A stretch of 64,000 bases of DNA from the NCBI RefSeq assembly GCF_001870515.1, contig NZ_MDGT01000004.1:1-64000 (forward strand), written 5' to 3'. Source of the DNA: Idiomarina sp. MD25a (GTDB taxonomy: Bacteria; Pseudomonadota; Gammaproteobacteria; Enterobacterales; Alteromonadaceae). The position numbers were made by a program, and so were the translations under genes. Positions within the stretch are counted from its first letter, which is position 1; the number at the start of each line of letters is the position of its first letter. This document shows positions 10,029 through 18,042 of the stretch, one piece after another. The notes below the pieces were generated by a model. That model saw only the letters and a list, made by a program, of their open reading frames with translations. It did not search any database and was not told the DNA's origin.

Positions 10029-10037
10029 ATTGTAACA
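10029..10037 (-). promoter_or_regulatory. Candidate spc operon promoter (extended -10)
   Basis: The minus strand reads TGTTACAAT, an extended -10 (TGn plus TACAAT), followed by a CGCC-rich discriminator. No good -35 is seen 16-18 bp upstream, which fits an extended -10 promoter. It would start a leader of about 75 nt containing the hairpin at 9966-9988. Confidence 0.5.
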
Positions 10038-10105
10038 GATAAAAATATGAAGTGATAGGGTTATCTTACTTTTTTTGTTAATCGTCGTATCTCCACCAGT
10101 ATCAG

Positions 10106-10134
10106 TTGGCACTCATCCTTTACAATGGTAAATT
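10106..10134 (+). promoter_or_regulatory. Candidate mrp operon promoter
   Basis: TTGGCA (10106-10111) and TAAATT (10129-10134) are separated by 17 bp on the plus strand, 70 nt before mrpA. A second, weaker TTGACT lies at about 10155. The interval 9947-10204 is otherwise the divergent leader shared with rplN. Confidence 0.4.
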
Positions 10135-10204
10135 CGTAAAACATTGTTCATGTTTGACTTGTACAGTTTTGTGGAATAGCAACCGAGGCCATACGTATTA
10201 GCTT

Positions 10205-12994
10205 ATGAACCTATTTTATATTGTGTTCGCGCCATTGATTGGTGCTTTGATTCCTTTACTGCTTCGACGAACGAGTCGCTCCGTAAAGACAATTGCCACC
10301 ATCGCAATCCCACTGTCATGTATTTTGGTTGCATGGCCACTCGCCCAACAAACGCTAAGCGGCGAGATACCCACCGCCATTCAACATTGGTTGCCTAATA
10401 TCGACTTCGACTTGGCCTTTCGACTGGACGGCTTATCATTATTATTCGTCAGTCTGATTTTAGGTATCGGTGTGCTTATCATACTTTATGCGCACTATTA
10501 CCTGTCTAGCGAGGATAGTGACAGCCGATTCTACGCGTGCCTGCTCCTGTTTATGGCCTCAATGCTGGGTATTGTCACAGCCGATAACGTATTGCTGATG
10601 TGGGCATTTTGGGAGCTCACGAGTATTTCGTCGTTCTTATTGATTGGTTACTGGTATCACAAAAGCGACGCACGTCGTGGTGCGCGTATGGCACTTGCAA
10701 CAACCGGCGCAGGTGGACTCGCTCTACTGGCTGGCTTGCTCATTATTGGCGACATTGCTGGTAGTTATCAGCTCAACGAAATCTTTGCCGCTAAAGATGC
10801 GATTCAGGCCGACAGGCTATACGTCCCGGCGCTTATCCTGGTGCTATTAGGCGCATTTACAAAATCAGCCCAGTTCCCATTTCAATTTTGGTTGCCACAC
10901 GCCATGGCAGCACCGACCCCAGTAAGTGCCTACTTACACTCTGCTACCATGGTTAAGGCGGGGATATTCTTGCTTGCCCGCATGCACCCGGCATTAGCGG
11001 GTACTGAGTTTTGGTTTATCACCGTGACCCTGATCGGTCTTGTCACTATGCTCGTGGGCGCCTACTTTGCGCTATTAAAGCACGACTTGAAGGGCTTATT
11101 AGCGTTTTCTACTGTCAGCCATTTGGGGTTGATATGCATGTTGCTTGGTATCGGCTCCCAAGCCGCTGTCATAGCCGCACTATTTCACGTGATAAATCAC
11201 GCTTGTTTCAAAGCGGGTCTATTCATGACAGCAGGAATAATTGATCATGAGACGGGCACACGCGACATGCGTAAATTGCAGGGGTTGCTTGGTTTTATGC
11301 CGATAACAGCGACACTCGCCATGGTTGTAACGGCGTCTATGGCCGGTATTCCGCCGTTCAACGGTTTTATGTCGAAAGAATTGTTTCTCGATCAAGCCCT
11401 TAACCAGCACTTGTTTGGTGGTTTAAGTTGGTTTGTTCCTATGCTCGCAACTGTAGGCGCTGCACTCTCCGTGGCTTACTCAATCCGCTTTATTCATGAT
11501 GTGTTCTTTAACGGAGATTATAAAGAGTTACCCAAGCACCCCCACGACCCGCCTAAAATGATGGCGCTTCCGGTACTGGTGTTGGCGGCTTTATGTATCA
11601 TCATCGGCCTAATTCCGATGCTGTCCGTATCTGGCATCTTAAATCAAGCCGTCAGTAGTGTGGTACTTGCTCCGACTGATGTAAAACTGAGTTTATGGCA
11701 CGGATTTAATCTTCCACTCCTAATGAGTGCAGTTGCCATCGTAGGTGGTATCGTTATTTACAGCCAACGCGATCAGCTTTTCACATTTAACCGTCAGTTT
11801 GAAGGTCAGGATGCTAAGCACAACTTTGAACGTATCGTTCAGACTGTATGTGATAGTGCCAATCGTTTATTTGCTTATATCGATACAGGCTCACTGCAAC
11901 GTTACATGGCGTTAGTGTTAATCGCAGTCATTGTGCTAGTAATACCTCAATTGTTCGATATTGTTAGCCTCGAAGGCACTCGACCACAGCAACCTATTGA
12001 TTTTGTATCGATAGTGGGTGCGTCTGTATTAATGGTCGCAGGTTTTGCTACGGCTATTCTTCATCGGCACCGTTTCATCATGTTGATGATGTTGTCAGTG
12101 GTTGGCTTGATTGTATCACTGTCCTTTGCACATTTTTCCGCCCCCGATCTTGCGATGACGCAGTTAGTCGTAGAGGTGGTCAGTATCATATTGATGGTGC
12201 TCGCACTATTTTTTATGCCCCAGAAAACCGCTCGCGCATCAACCGGGCACCGGGTGTTTCGCGATATTCTTATTGCCAGCTTGATAGGTGGCATTGTTGC
12301 CACGCTTAACTATGGCATTCTGACAAGCGACTTTGAGACGATTTCGGACTTCTTCATCGCTAACGCGAAGACAGGCGGCGGTGGAACAAACGTGGTTAAC
12401 GTTATTTTAGTCGACTTTCGTGGCTTTGATACATTGGGCGAAATCACCGTCTTGGCGATTGCCGCTGCTGGTATTCACAAGTTACTGAATAAACTCAAAC
12501 CATTCATGCCTTCTAGCGATATTGATGGTCGCCCTTGGCATCGTATCAAGCATCCTTTGATGCTCACTAATGTAGCCAATTTAGTGCTACCGATGGCAAT
12601 GGTCGTCGCGGTTTATATTTTCTTACGCGGACACAACTTGCCTGGTGGCGGGTTTATTGCGGGTCTTATTGCTGCATCTGCAATGATCCTGCAGTACATA
12701 GCGAACGGTGTCGACTGGGTGAAAGAGCGCTTTAACGTCAATTACCAGTCGTTAATGTCCTTTGGTGTGATGATTGCGGCCCTAACCGGGGTAGGTAGTT
12801 GGTTCTTTGACCGCCCTTTCCTTACGTCTTGGTTCACATATCTTAATTGGCCAGTGGTTGGTAAATTTGAATTTGCCACGGCGTTACTATTCGATTTAGG
12901 TGTATTTCTCACCGTAATCGGGGCCACCATGATGATTCTCAGTAACTTCGGCAAAATGACCACACGTCATCGTCCCCGTCAGGAGGGTAATTAA
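10205..12994 (+). CDS. mrpA: Mrp Na+/H+ antiporter subunit A with fused MrpB domain
   Basis: The largest subunit of a multisubunit Na+(or K+)/H+ antiporter in the inner membrane, related to NuoL of complex I. The 929 residues contain a NuoL/MrpA-type proton channel part (about 1-500). Visible there are MWAFWELTSISSFLLIGYWY with its conserved glutamate, and TKSAQFPFQFWLPHAMAAPT with the lysine and histidine-bearing helices. An MrpA-specific C-terminal part follows, then an MrpB domain (about 780-920; HNLPGGGFIAGLIAASAMI). This A-B fusion is the usual group 2 arrangement, so no separate mrpB is expected. The next gene starts immediately at 12995. The start has only a weak ribosome-binding site. 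Confidence 0.96.
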   Translation: MNLFYIVFAPLIGALIPLLLRRTSRSVKTIATIAIPLSCILVAWPLAQQTLSGEIPTAIQHWLPNIDFDLAFRLDGLSLLFVSLILGIGVLIILYAHYYLSSEDSDSRFYACLLLFMASMLGIVTADNVLLMWAFWELTSISSFLLIGYWYHKSDARRGARMALATTGAGGLALLAGLLIIGDIAGSYQLNEIFAAKDAIQADRLYVPALILVLLGAFTKSAQFPFQFWLPHAMAAPTPVSAYLHSATMVKAGIFLLARMHPALAGTEFWFITVTLIGLVTMLVGAYFALLKHDLKGLLAFSTVSHLGLICMLLGIGSQAAVIAALFHVINHACFKAGLFMTAGIIDHETGTRDMRKLQGLLGFMPITATLAMVVTASMAGIPPFNGFMSKELFLDQALNQHLFGGLSWFVPMLATVGAALSVAYSIRFIHDVFFNGDYKELPKHPHDPPKMMALPVLVLAALCIIIGLIPMLSVSGILNQAVSSVVLAPTDVKLSLWHGFNLPLLMSAVAIVGGIVIYSQRDQLFTFNRQFEGQDAKHNFERIVQTVCDSANRLFAYIDTGSLQRYMALVLIAVIVLVIPQLFDIVSLEGTRPQQPIDFVSIVGASVLMVAGFATAILHRHRFIMLMMLSVVGLIVSLSFAHFSAPDLAMTQLVVEVVSIILMVLALFFMPQKTARASTGHRVFRDILIASLIGGIVATLNYGILTSDFETISDFFIANAKTGGGGTNVVNVILVDFRGFDTLGEITVLAIAAAGIHKLLNKLKPFMPSSDIDGRPWHRIKHPLMLTNVANLVLPMAMVVAVYIFLRGHNLPGGGFIAGLIAASAMILQYIANGVDWVKERFNVNYQSLMSFGVMIAALTGVGSWFFDRPFLTSWFTYLNWPVVGKFEFATALLFDLGVFLTVIGATMMILSNFGKMTTRHRPRQEGN

Positions 12995-13333
12995 ATGGAA
13001 GCGTTATTCTCAGTTACCGTCGGTGTACTGACAGCCTGCAGCGTGTTTCTCATCTTGCGAGGTCGGTCATTTCCTGTGGTTGTCGGCATCACGATGCTGT
13101 CTTATGCCGTTAACTTATTTTTGTTCTCGACCGGCAGACTCACGATTAATGGCGCGCCCATTTTAGGCACCAACACGGAGTATGCGGACCCGTTACCGCA
13201 AGCATTGGTACTTACGGCCATCGTCATCGGCTTTGCTATGACCGCGTACTCGGTCATTTTGGCTGTGCGTACACGTGGTGAAATCGGCACAGATGAAGTG
13301 AATGAACAAGATAGTGGGGAGTCATCGCGCTAA
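12995..13333 (+). CDS. mrpC: Mrp antiporter subunit C (NuoK-like)
   Basis: The 112-residue product has three hydrophobic segments and resembles NuoK. The conserved stretch GITMLSYAVNLFLFSTGRL and the loop with ADPLPQALVLTAIVIGFAMT are characteristic of MrpC. Its start directly abuts the mrpA stop, with AGGAGG in the 3' end of mrpA serving as ribosome-binding site. Its stop overlaps the start of mrpD by one base. Confidence 0.95.
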   Translation: MEALFSVTVGVLTACSVFLILRGRSFPVVVGITMLSYAVNLFLFSTGRLTINGAPILGTNTEYADPLPQALVLTAIVIGFAMTAYSVILAVRTRGEIGTDEVNEQDSGESSR

Positions 13334-14862
13334 TGTGGCAACAACACCTAGCAATATTACCAATACTTATTCCGTTATTTACTGCGCTATTGCAGTTGCT
13401 CCCTTGGGGCGACCGTCCGCAACCTAAACGCCGTGCACTTGGCTTAGCATCGAGTATCTTAACACTGGTGTTCGCGGCTTTATTACTCGCCCATGTAAAT
13501 CAACATGGCATGTTGGTTTATGCACTCGGCGATTGGCCAGCACCGTTCGGCATTGTATTAGTGCTTGATAAACTCAGTACACTAATGATTTTGTTAACGG
13601 CCGTGCTTGCACTACCAGTACTGATCTATGGTTGCTACGCGGAAGATAACTTAGGTTCGCATTTTCATGCGCTGTTCCAGTTCCAAGTGATGGGCATCAT
13701 TGGTGCGTTTGCAACCGGCGACCTATTTAACTTATTCGTATTCTTTGAGGTATTATTAATATCCTCTTATGGGTTAATGATGCATGGTGGCGGGAAATTC
13801 CGCGTCCGCTCGACATTACACTATGTATTACTCAACCTATTAGGGTCCGCACTGTTTCTCATCAGTGTCGGCACGCTCTACGCCACGACCGGAACCCTGA
13901 ATATGGCGGATATGGCCGAAAAAGTCGCACTCCTTTCGGGTGATGAAGCTGCTCTCGCCAAAGCGGGTGGCTTTATGCTACTCGCGGTGTTTGGTATCAA
14001 AGCAGCTATCTTGCCACTGCATTTTTGGTTGCCACAAGCTTATTCAACGACTACCGGTGTGGTCGCCGCATTGTTTGCTATCATGACCAAAGTGGGTGTT
14101 TACTCCATCATTCGTGTTTATACCCTTATCTTTGGGCCCGAAGCTAACGAACTTACATGGCTTGCCGCAGACTGGCTCTGGATACTGGGTATTCTAACAC
14201 TGATTTTTGGCATTATTGGTATGTTAGGTGCTCGAGATCTTAGGCTATTAGTTGCTTATTTAGTTATCGTGTCGGTTGGCACCTTATTAGCCACCTATAG
14301 CTTCAGTTCAGCGGCGGGTATAAGTACTGCACTATTCTATCTAATCCATTCAACCGTCATCACGGGCGCCTTATTCCTGCTGGCTGATGTAATGGCATTA
14401 GAACGCGGCAAAACGGCTTCAAGAATCGTTACAGGTAAGCGTATGGCTAACCACAATACTTACGCGGTCATGTTTCTTGTTGCGAGTATTGCAATTATTG
14501 GCTTACCGCCATTGAGTGGATTCGCTGGTAAACTAATGATCTTACAGGCCGCCCCTGTTTCAGCCAGTGGCTTCTGGTTATGGGGCACTATGCTTGCAGC
14601 GACACTGGTGATGTTAATTATGATGAGCCGCACCGGTAGCAAGATGATCTGGCATACCTTACAAGGTAAACCCAATGATCAATCGGCGCCCATGGGTAAA
14701 CGTATCGCAATCGGCGTACTGTTGTCCTTATCATTGGTACTTACGATTTTCGCTAATCCGATTCGAGACTATACCGATGCCGTAGCAGACCAATTGCTCG
14801 ATACCCAAACATACCCGAATAATATTATTCCAAAACGCAATGGAGAGGGCCAATATGAGTAA
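13333..14862 (+). CDS. mrpD: Mrp antiporter subunit D (NuoN/NuoM-like)
   Basis: The 509-residue polytopic membrane protein is a second proton-channel subunit. Characteristic sequences are LFNLFVFFEVLLISSYGLM with the conserved glutamate, GIKAAILPLHFWLPQAYSTT with the lysine, and GVVAALFAIMTKVGVYSIIR with the second lysine. Its end overlaps mrpE by 8 bases, so translation is probably coupled. Confidence 0.96.
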   Translation: MWQQHLAILPILIPLFTALLQLLPWGDRPQPKRRALGLASSILTLVFAALLLAHVNQHGMLVYALGDWPAPFGIVLVLDKLSTLMILLTAVLALPVLIYGCYAEDNLGSHFHALFQFQVMGIIGAFATGDLFNLFVFFEVLLISSYGLMMHGGGKFRVRSTLHYVLLNLLGSALFLISVGTLYATTGTLNMADMAEKVALLSGDEAALAKAGGFMLLAVFGIKAAILPLHFWLPQAYSTTTGVVAALFAIMTKVGVYSIIRVYTLIFGPEANELTWLAADWLWILGILTLIFGIIGMLGARDLRLLVAYLVIVSVGTLLATYSFSSAAGISTALFYLIHSTVITGALFLLADVMALERGKTASRIVTGKRMANHNTYAVMFLVASIAIIGLPPLSGFAGKLMILQAAPVSASGFWLWGTMLAATLVMLIMMSRTGSKMIWHTLQGKPNDQSAPMGKRIAIGVLLSLSLVLTIFANPIRDYTDAVADQLLDTQTYPNNIIPKRNGEGQYE

Positions 14863-15343
14863 GTTGTTCCCAGCGCCGTTTCTAACACTGTGCCTGTTAG
14901 CCATTTGGCTATTGTTGTTTAATTCCATTGCCCCAGGTGTTGTGATTCTAGGTTTGATAGTAACCACACTCCTACCGTTATTATTACGCCCTGCTTGGCC
15001 TGAGTTTAAAACCATCAAAAAGCCACATTTGGCGTTGATTTATTTGGTTATTTTAATCTTTGACATCGTCGTGGCTAACTTTAAAGTTGCCGCATTGATC
15101 TTGGGCCGCCGTAAACACATTAAACCAGCATTATTCGTGTTTCCGTTGGATATGGTAGATGAACTCCCCGTAACAATTCTCGCCAGCACAATTACCTTGA
15201 CCCCTGGGACGGTATCCTGCGAAATCACGCGTGGTCGCCGCGGTATACTCATTCACGCATTTTCTGATGAGAGCCCCGAGGAGACAATAAAAGTGATACG
15301 TCACCGTTACGAGCGTCGCCTGAAGGAGATTTTCCAATGTTAA
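14855..15343 (+). CDS. mrpE: Mrp antiporter subunit E
   Basis: I place the start at the ATG at 14855 (MSKLFPAPFLTLCLLAIW), which has GGAGAGG upstream and overlaps the mrpD stop. An in-frame ATG 15 nt earlier would lie deeper inside mrpD. The 162-residue product has two N-terminal membrane segments, the family core LDMVDELPVTILASTITLTPGT in pieces, and a cytoplasmic C-terminal domain. MrpE is specific to Mrp complexes, with no complex I equivalent. Confidence 0.94.
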   Translation: MSKLFPAPFLTLCLLAIWLLLFNSIAPGVVILGLIVTTLLPLLLRPAWPEFKTIKKPHLALIYLVILIFDIVVANFKVAALILGRRKHIKPALFVFPLDMVDELPVTILASTITLTPGTVSCEITRGRRGILIHAFSDESPEETIKVIRHRYERRLKEIFQC

Positions 15344-15606
15344 CGACAGTTATTCACATTGCGTTCGTACTCTTTAGCCTGTCAATTATTATGAACTTTT
15401 GGCGCTTGGCTAAAGGACCTGATTTGCCCGATCGCATTTTAGCGCTGGATACGGTTTATATAAATTCTCTCGCGCTTTTGTTATTGCTAGGGATCTACCA
15501 AAATACGCAAACCTATTTTGAGGCGGCCTTGTTGATCGCAATGTTTGGTTTCGTCGGTACCATCGCAGCCGGTAAGTTTTTACTGCGTGGCGACCTGATC
15601 GAGTAA
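15337..15606 (+). CDS. mrpF: Mrp antiporter subunit F
   Basis: The 89-residue small membrane subunit has three hydrophobic segments. The family motif RLAKGPDLPDRILALDTVYI contains the conserved PDRILALD. Its start overlaps the mrpE stop by 7 bases, and GAGGAAATG-type spacing leads to mrpG 9 nt later. Confidence 0.95.
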   Translation: MLTTVIHIAFVLFSLSIIMNFWRLAKGPDLPDRILALDTVYINSLALLLLLGIYQNTQTYFEAALLIAMFGFVGTIAAGKFLLRGDLIE

Positions 15607-15615
15607 GGAGAGGAA

Positions 15616-15990
15616 ATGGAAGCACTAAGTCAATTGCCAGAATGGGTGCAATGGATAATTGCGTTCTTCATTCTTTTAGGTGCGAGCTTCGCTTTTGTCG
15701 GCTCGCTCGGTTTGGCGATTTTGCCAGATTTTTTTACTAGACTACACGCGCCGACCAAGAACACCACCATGGGGATTGGTGGAATCGTCATTGCGGCTAT
15801 CATTTCAACGTCCGCGCAAGGAACATTGAACTTGAATGAGCTGCTGATTGCCATCTTCCTGTTTTTAACAGCCCCGATCAGTGCGCATATTCTTGCAAAA
15901 TCGGCATTACACACCGAACTGCCTAAGTTTGGTCCTACCAAAGACCACCGCGACGAGAACGACGCTTATCAGCACGAGGCTAAGAAGTAA
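15616..15990 (+). CDS. mrpG: Mrp antiporter subunit G
   Basis: The 124-residue product has three membrane segments and the MrpG signature GLAILPDFFTRLHAPTKNTT. A hydrophilic charged tail (HRDENDAYQHEAKK) ends the protein. An AGGAGAGGAA lies just before the start. It is the last gene of the operon and faces the sulfotransferase gene across a hairpin. Confidence 0.95.
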   Translation: MEALSQLPEWVQWIIAFFILLGASFAFVGSLGLAILPDFFTRLHAPTKNTTMGIGGIVIAAIISTSAQGTLNLNELLIAIFLFLTAPISAHILAKSALHTELPKFGPTKDHRDENDAYQHEAKK

Positions 15991-15994
15991 TAAG

Positions 15995-16014
15995 GTGGGA
16001 GCTAGCGCTCCCAC
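15995..16014. terminator. Hairpin between convergent mrpG and the sulfotransferase gene
   Basis: GTGGGAGC-TAGC-GCTCCCAC, a perfect 8-bp stem with a 4-nt loop whose loop contains the sulfotransferase stop codon. There is no strong U-tract on either side, so termination efficiency is uncertain. Confidence 0.6.
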
Positions 16015-17981
16015 TCAGTTAACACATCGCCTAAAGCGTCTTGCAATGGCGACAAATACTTCTCGAAGCTGCGCCATTGTCCAATGCCTTTTGTACTAAT
16101 CGGTTGCCTTACTTGTTCTGAGCTCGCCGTTTTAACTGAGCGATTGTTTTGATGCGGTGAAAAACACGCGCGCTCAACATCCAGTCCGAGGTAGTTGAAC
16201 AGCTCAGTGATTTGTGCTTCTGGCGCATTTACTAAACGTTCATGAATTAGCGTGTATATCTGGCCCGGAAATACTTGGTTCCAATGCGCCATCATTTTCA
16301 GATAATCCCTATAATAGTCGGCAAGCATATCAAAGCTATAGCTAAACTCCTGACCCTCGGCAAACAGTTGTTTGTATGCACTCCAACAGCAATCCATGGG
16401 ATTACGCCGCGCATCGATAATCTTAGCATTGGGGAAGAGTTGCTTAATTAAACCGATGTGACGAAAGTTGTTTGGCATCTTATCAGTGAAAAACGGCGCA
16501 TTACCGCGATAGACTTGGGTTTCATTGACGTATCGCTGGGCGAGCTGCTCGATTTGTTGTTCCGACAACGCATCGAGAGCGTTGGGGTAAAGCGGTTTTT
16601 CTCGATTAACTTGTCGCCCGTTTAACTCATGTGCGATGGCCGGAATATTAGCAAGCTCAAGTGTTGCATCAATTTGCGAATGAGCCGCTAGGATCTGCTC
16701 TATCAATGTTGAGCCGGAGCGCGGCAGACCCACTATAAAAATAGGCGTGGGCTGAGAGTGATTTATCGACGACTGCGCTAAGTGAGCAATTTTGTTGGCG
16801 TCAAAATATTCAATTTGTGCCTCAATACGTTGACTCAATACCTCTGGCTTGTAGTGACTGGTTTCGCGTTTTAGTTGATTGCCTCGCTGATAGTATTTAA
16901 AACTCTGGTCATACGCGCCCTGCTGCTCCAGCGCCTTACCTAATGCAAAGTTCAAGTGGACTTTATCCTCGACGCGCGCCTCACTCGCATTCACTGCTGT
17001 TTGCATCCGTTGATACTCAGAGTCATCGAAGCGGTAGGTCTTCAAATTGGCAAGGCTCCAAAACGCGTCACCAAACATCGGCTGTAGCTGGTAGGCTTGC
17101 TGGTAGCATTTAACCGCGCCTTGTGTGTCGCCTAAGGTTTTCAGAAGGTGACCTTTAGCAACATAGACGCCAGCGACATCGCCAACCTTATCGCGTAGCA
17201 ACTCATCATACAGTGTTAAAGCCTCATCGTGATTATCAATTGCACTACAAAGATTAGCGTATAATGCCTTATATAATGGGTTGTTCGGCTCATTGTGGCG
17301 CAGCAATGTTGCTTGCTCTAACGCTTTAGTGAATTTTTGTCGCCGTTGCAGTACCTTGATGTAATCGTAACGGGCTCGGTTATACTCGGGCGATAATACC
17401 AATACACTCTCGAGTAAAAACTCGGCATCGTTGAGCACATCGAGTTGAGCACCTATCAGAGCTAATGTGCGCATTGCCTCAATATGATGAGGGTTACGTT
17501 GTAGGTAGGCGCGGCAAATACGTTCTGCTTTGTATAGTTTGCCCTCGTGAAACAAGTTAAGCGCACCGACCACTTGCTTGGGTTGCTTTTGCAAAAACTG
17601 GGCTTGTTCAGCATTTAATTCGGCTTGTCGCTGGTTACCGAGTTGCGCCTCAATTCTTGCAGTAGCATCCCAACTCGCATATAAAGCAGGGTTTAATTTT
17701 AACGCCTGGTAATAGGCGTTTAGGGCAGCTTCCTGATGTCCTAGCGCACGCATCGTATGAGCTAACTCTTGGTGGCCTCTACCAAACTCAGACCAACTAT
17801 CAAGTAACTTATCTAAACGTTGATGCGCTTCATTTAGTCGTCCTAAGTAGCGCAGAGCAACCGCTGAGTAATACAACGCTTCTTTTCGCTCATCACCTTC
17901 AGCGTTGGGGAGTTGTTCATCTAGTTGAGCCAGTGCAACGCCAAACTGGCCGTCGGCGAGTAACTTCTTAATCTTATCCAT
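16002..17981 (-). CDS. TPR-repeat sulfotransferase
   Basis: The start is taken as the ATG at 17981 (MDKIKKLLADGQFGVALAQL), with AAGGG 8 nt upstream; an earlier in-frame start would lie inside the preceding terminator. The 659 residues combine an N-terminal array of tetratricopeptide repeats (roughly 1-390; units such as AALNAYYQALKLNPALYASW) with a C-terminal sulfotransferase domain. The 5'-phosphosulfate-binding loop IFIVGLPRSGSTLIEQIL lies near residue 418, and the 3'-phosphate segment DARRNPMDCCWSAYKQLF near 540. It probably transfers sulfate from PAPS to a protein or glycan; the acceptor is unknown. No signal peptide is seen. It follows the TonB receptor gene in the same direction. Confidence 0.88.
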   Translation of the reverse strand: MDKIKKLLADGQFGVALAQLDEQLPNAEGDERKEALYYSAVALRYLGRLNEAHQRLDKLLDSWSEFGRGHQELAHTMRALGHQEAALNAYYQALKLNPALYASWDATARIEAQLGNQRQAELNAEQAQFLQKQPKQVVGALNLFHEGKLYKAERICRAYLQRNPHHIEAMRTLALIGAQLDVLNDAEFLLESVLVLSPEYNRARYDYIKVLQRRQKFTKALEQATLLRHNEPNNPLYKALYANLCSAIDNHDEALTLYDELLRDKVGDVAGVYVAKGHLLKTLGDTQGAVKCYQQAYQLQPMFGDAFWSLANLKTYRFDDSEYQRMQTAVNASEARVEDKVHLNFALGKALEQQGAYDQSFKYYQRGNQLKRETSHYKPEVLSQRIEAQIEYFDANKIAHLAQSSINHSQPTPIFIVGLPRSGSTLIEQILAAHSQIDATLELANIPAIAHELNGRQVNREKPLYPNALDALSEQQIEQLAQRYVNETQVYRGNAPFFTDKMPNNFRHIGLIKQLFPNAKIIDARRNPMDCCWSAYKQLFAEGQEFSYSFDMLADYYRDYLKMMAHWNQVFPGQIYTLIHERLVNAPEAQITELFNYLGLDVERACFSPHQNNRSVKTASSEQVRQPISTKGIGQWRSFEKYLSPLQDALGDVLTEWER

Positions 17982-18000
17982 GATGACCCTTAAACAAAAG

Positions 18001-18029
18001 AAAGAGGCCGTGCCAGCCACGACCTCTTT
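18001..18029 (-). terminator. Terminator-like hairpin between the TonB receptor and sulfotransferase genes
   Basis: On the minus strand AAAGAGGTCGTG-GCTGG-CACGGCCTCTTT forms a 12-bp stem with one G-U pair, followed by the U-rich CTTTTGTTT. It ends only 20 nt before the sulfotransferase start codon. There is thus no room for a separate promoter after it, and that gene must depend on read-through. Confidence 0.75.
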
Positions 18030-18042
18030 ATTAGATTAAACC

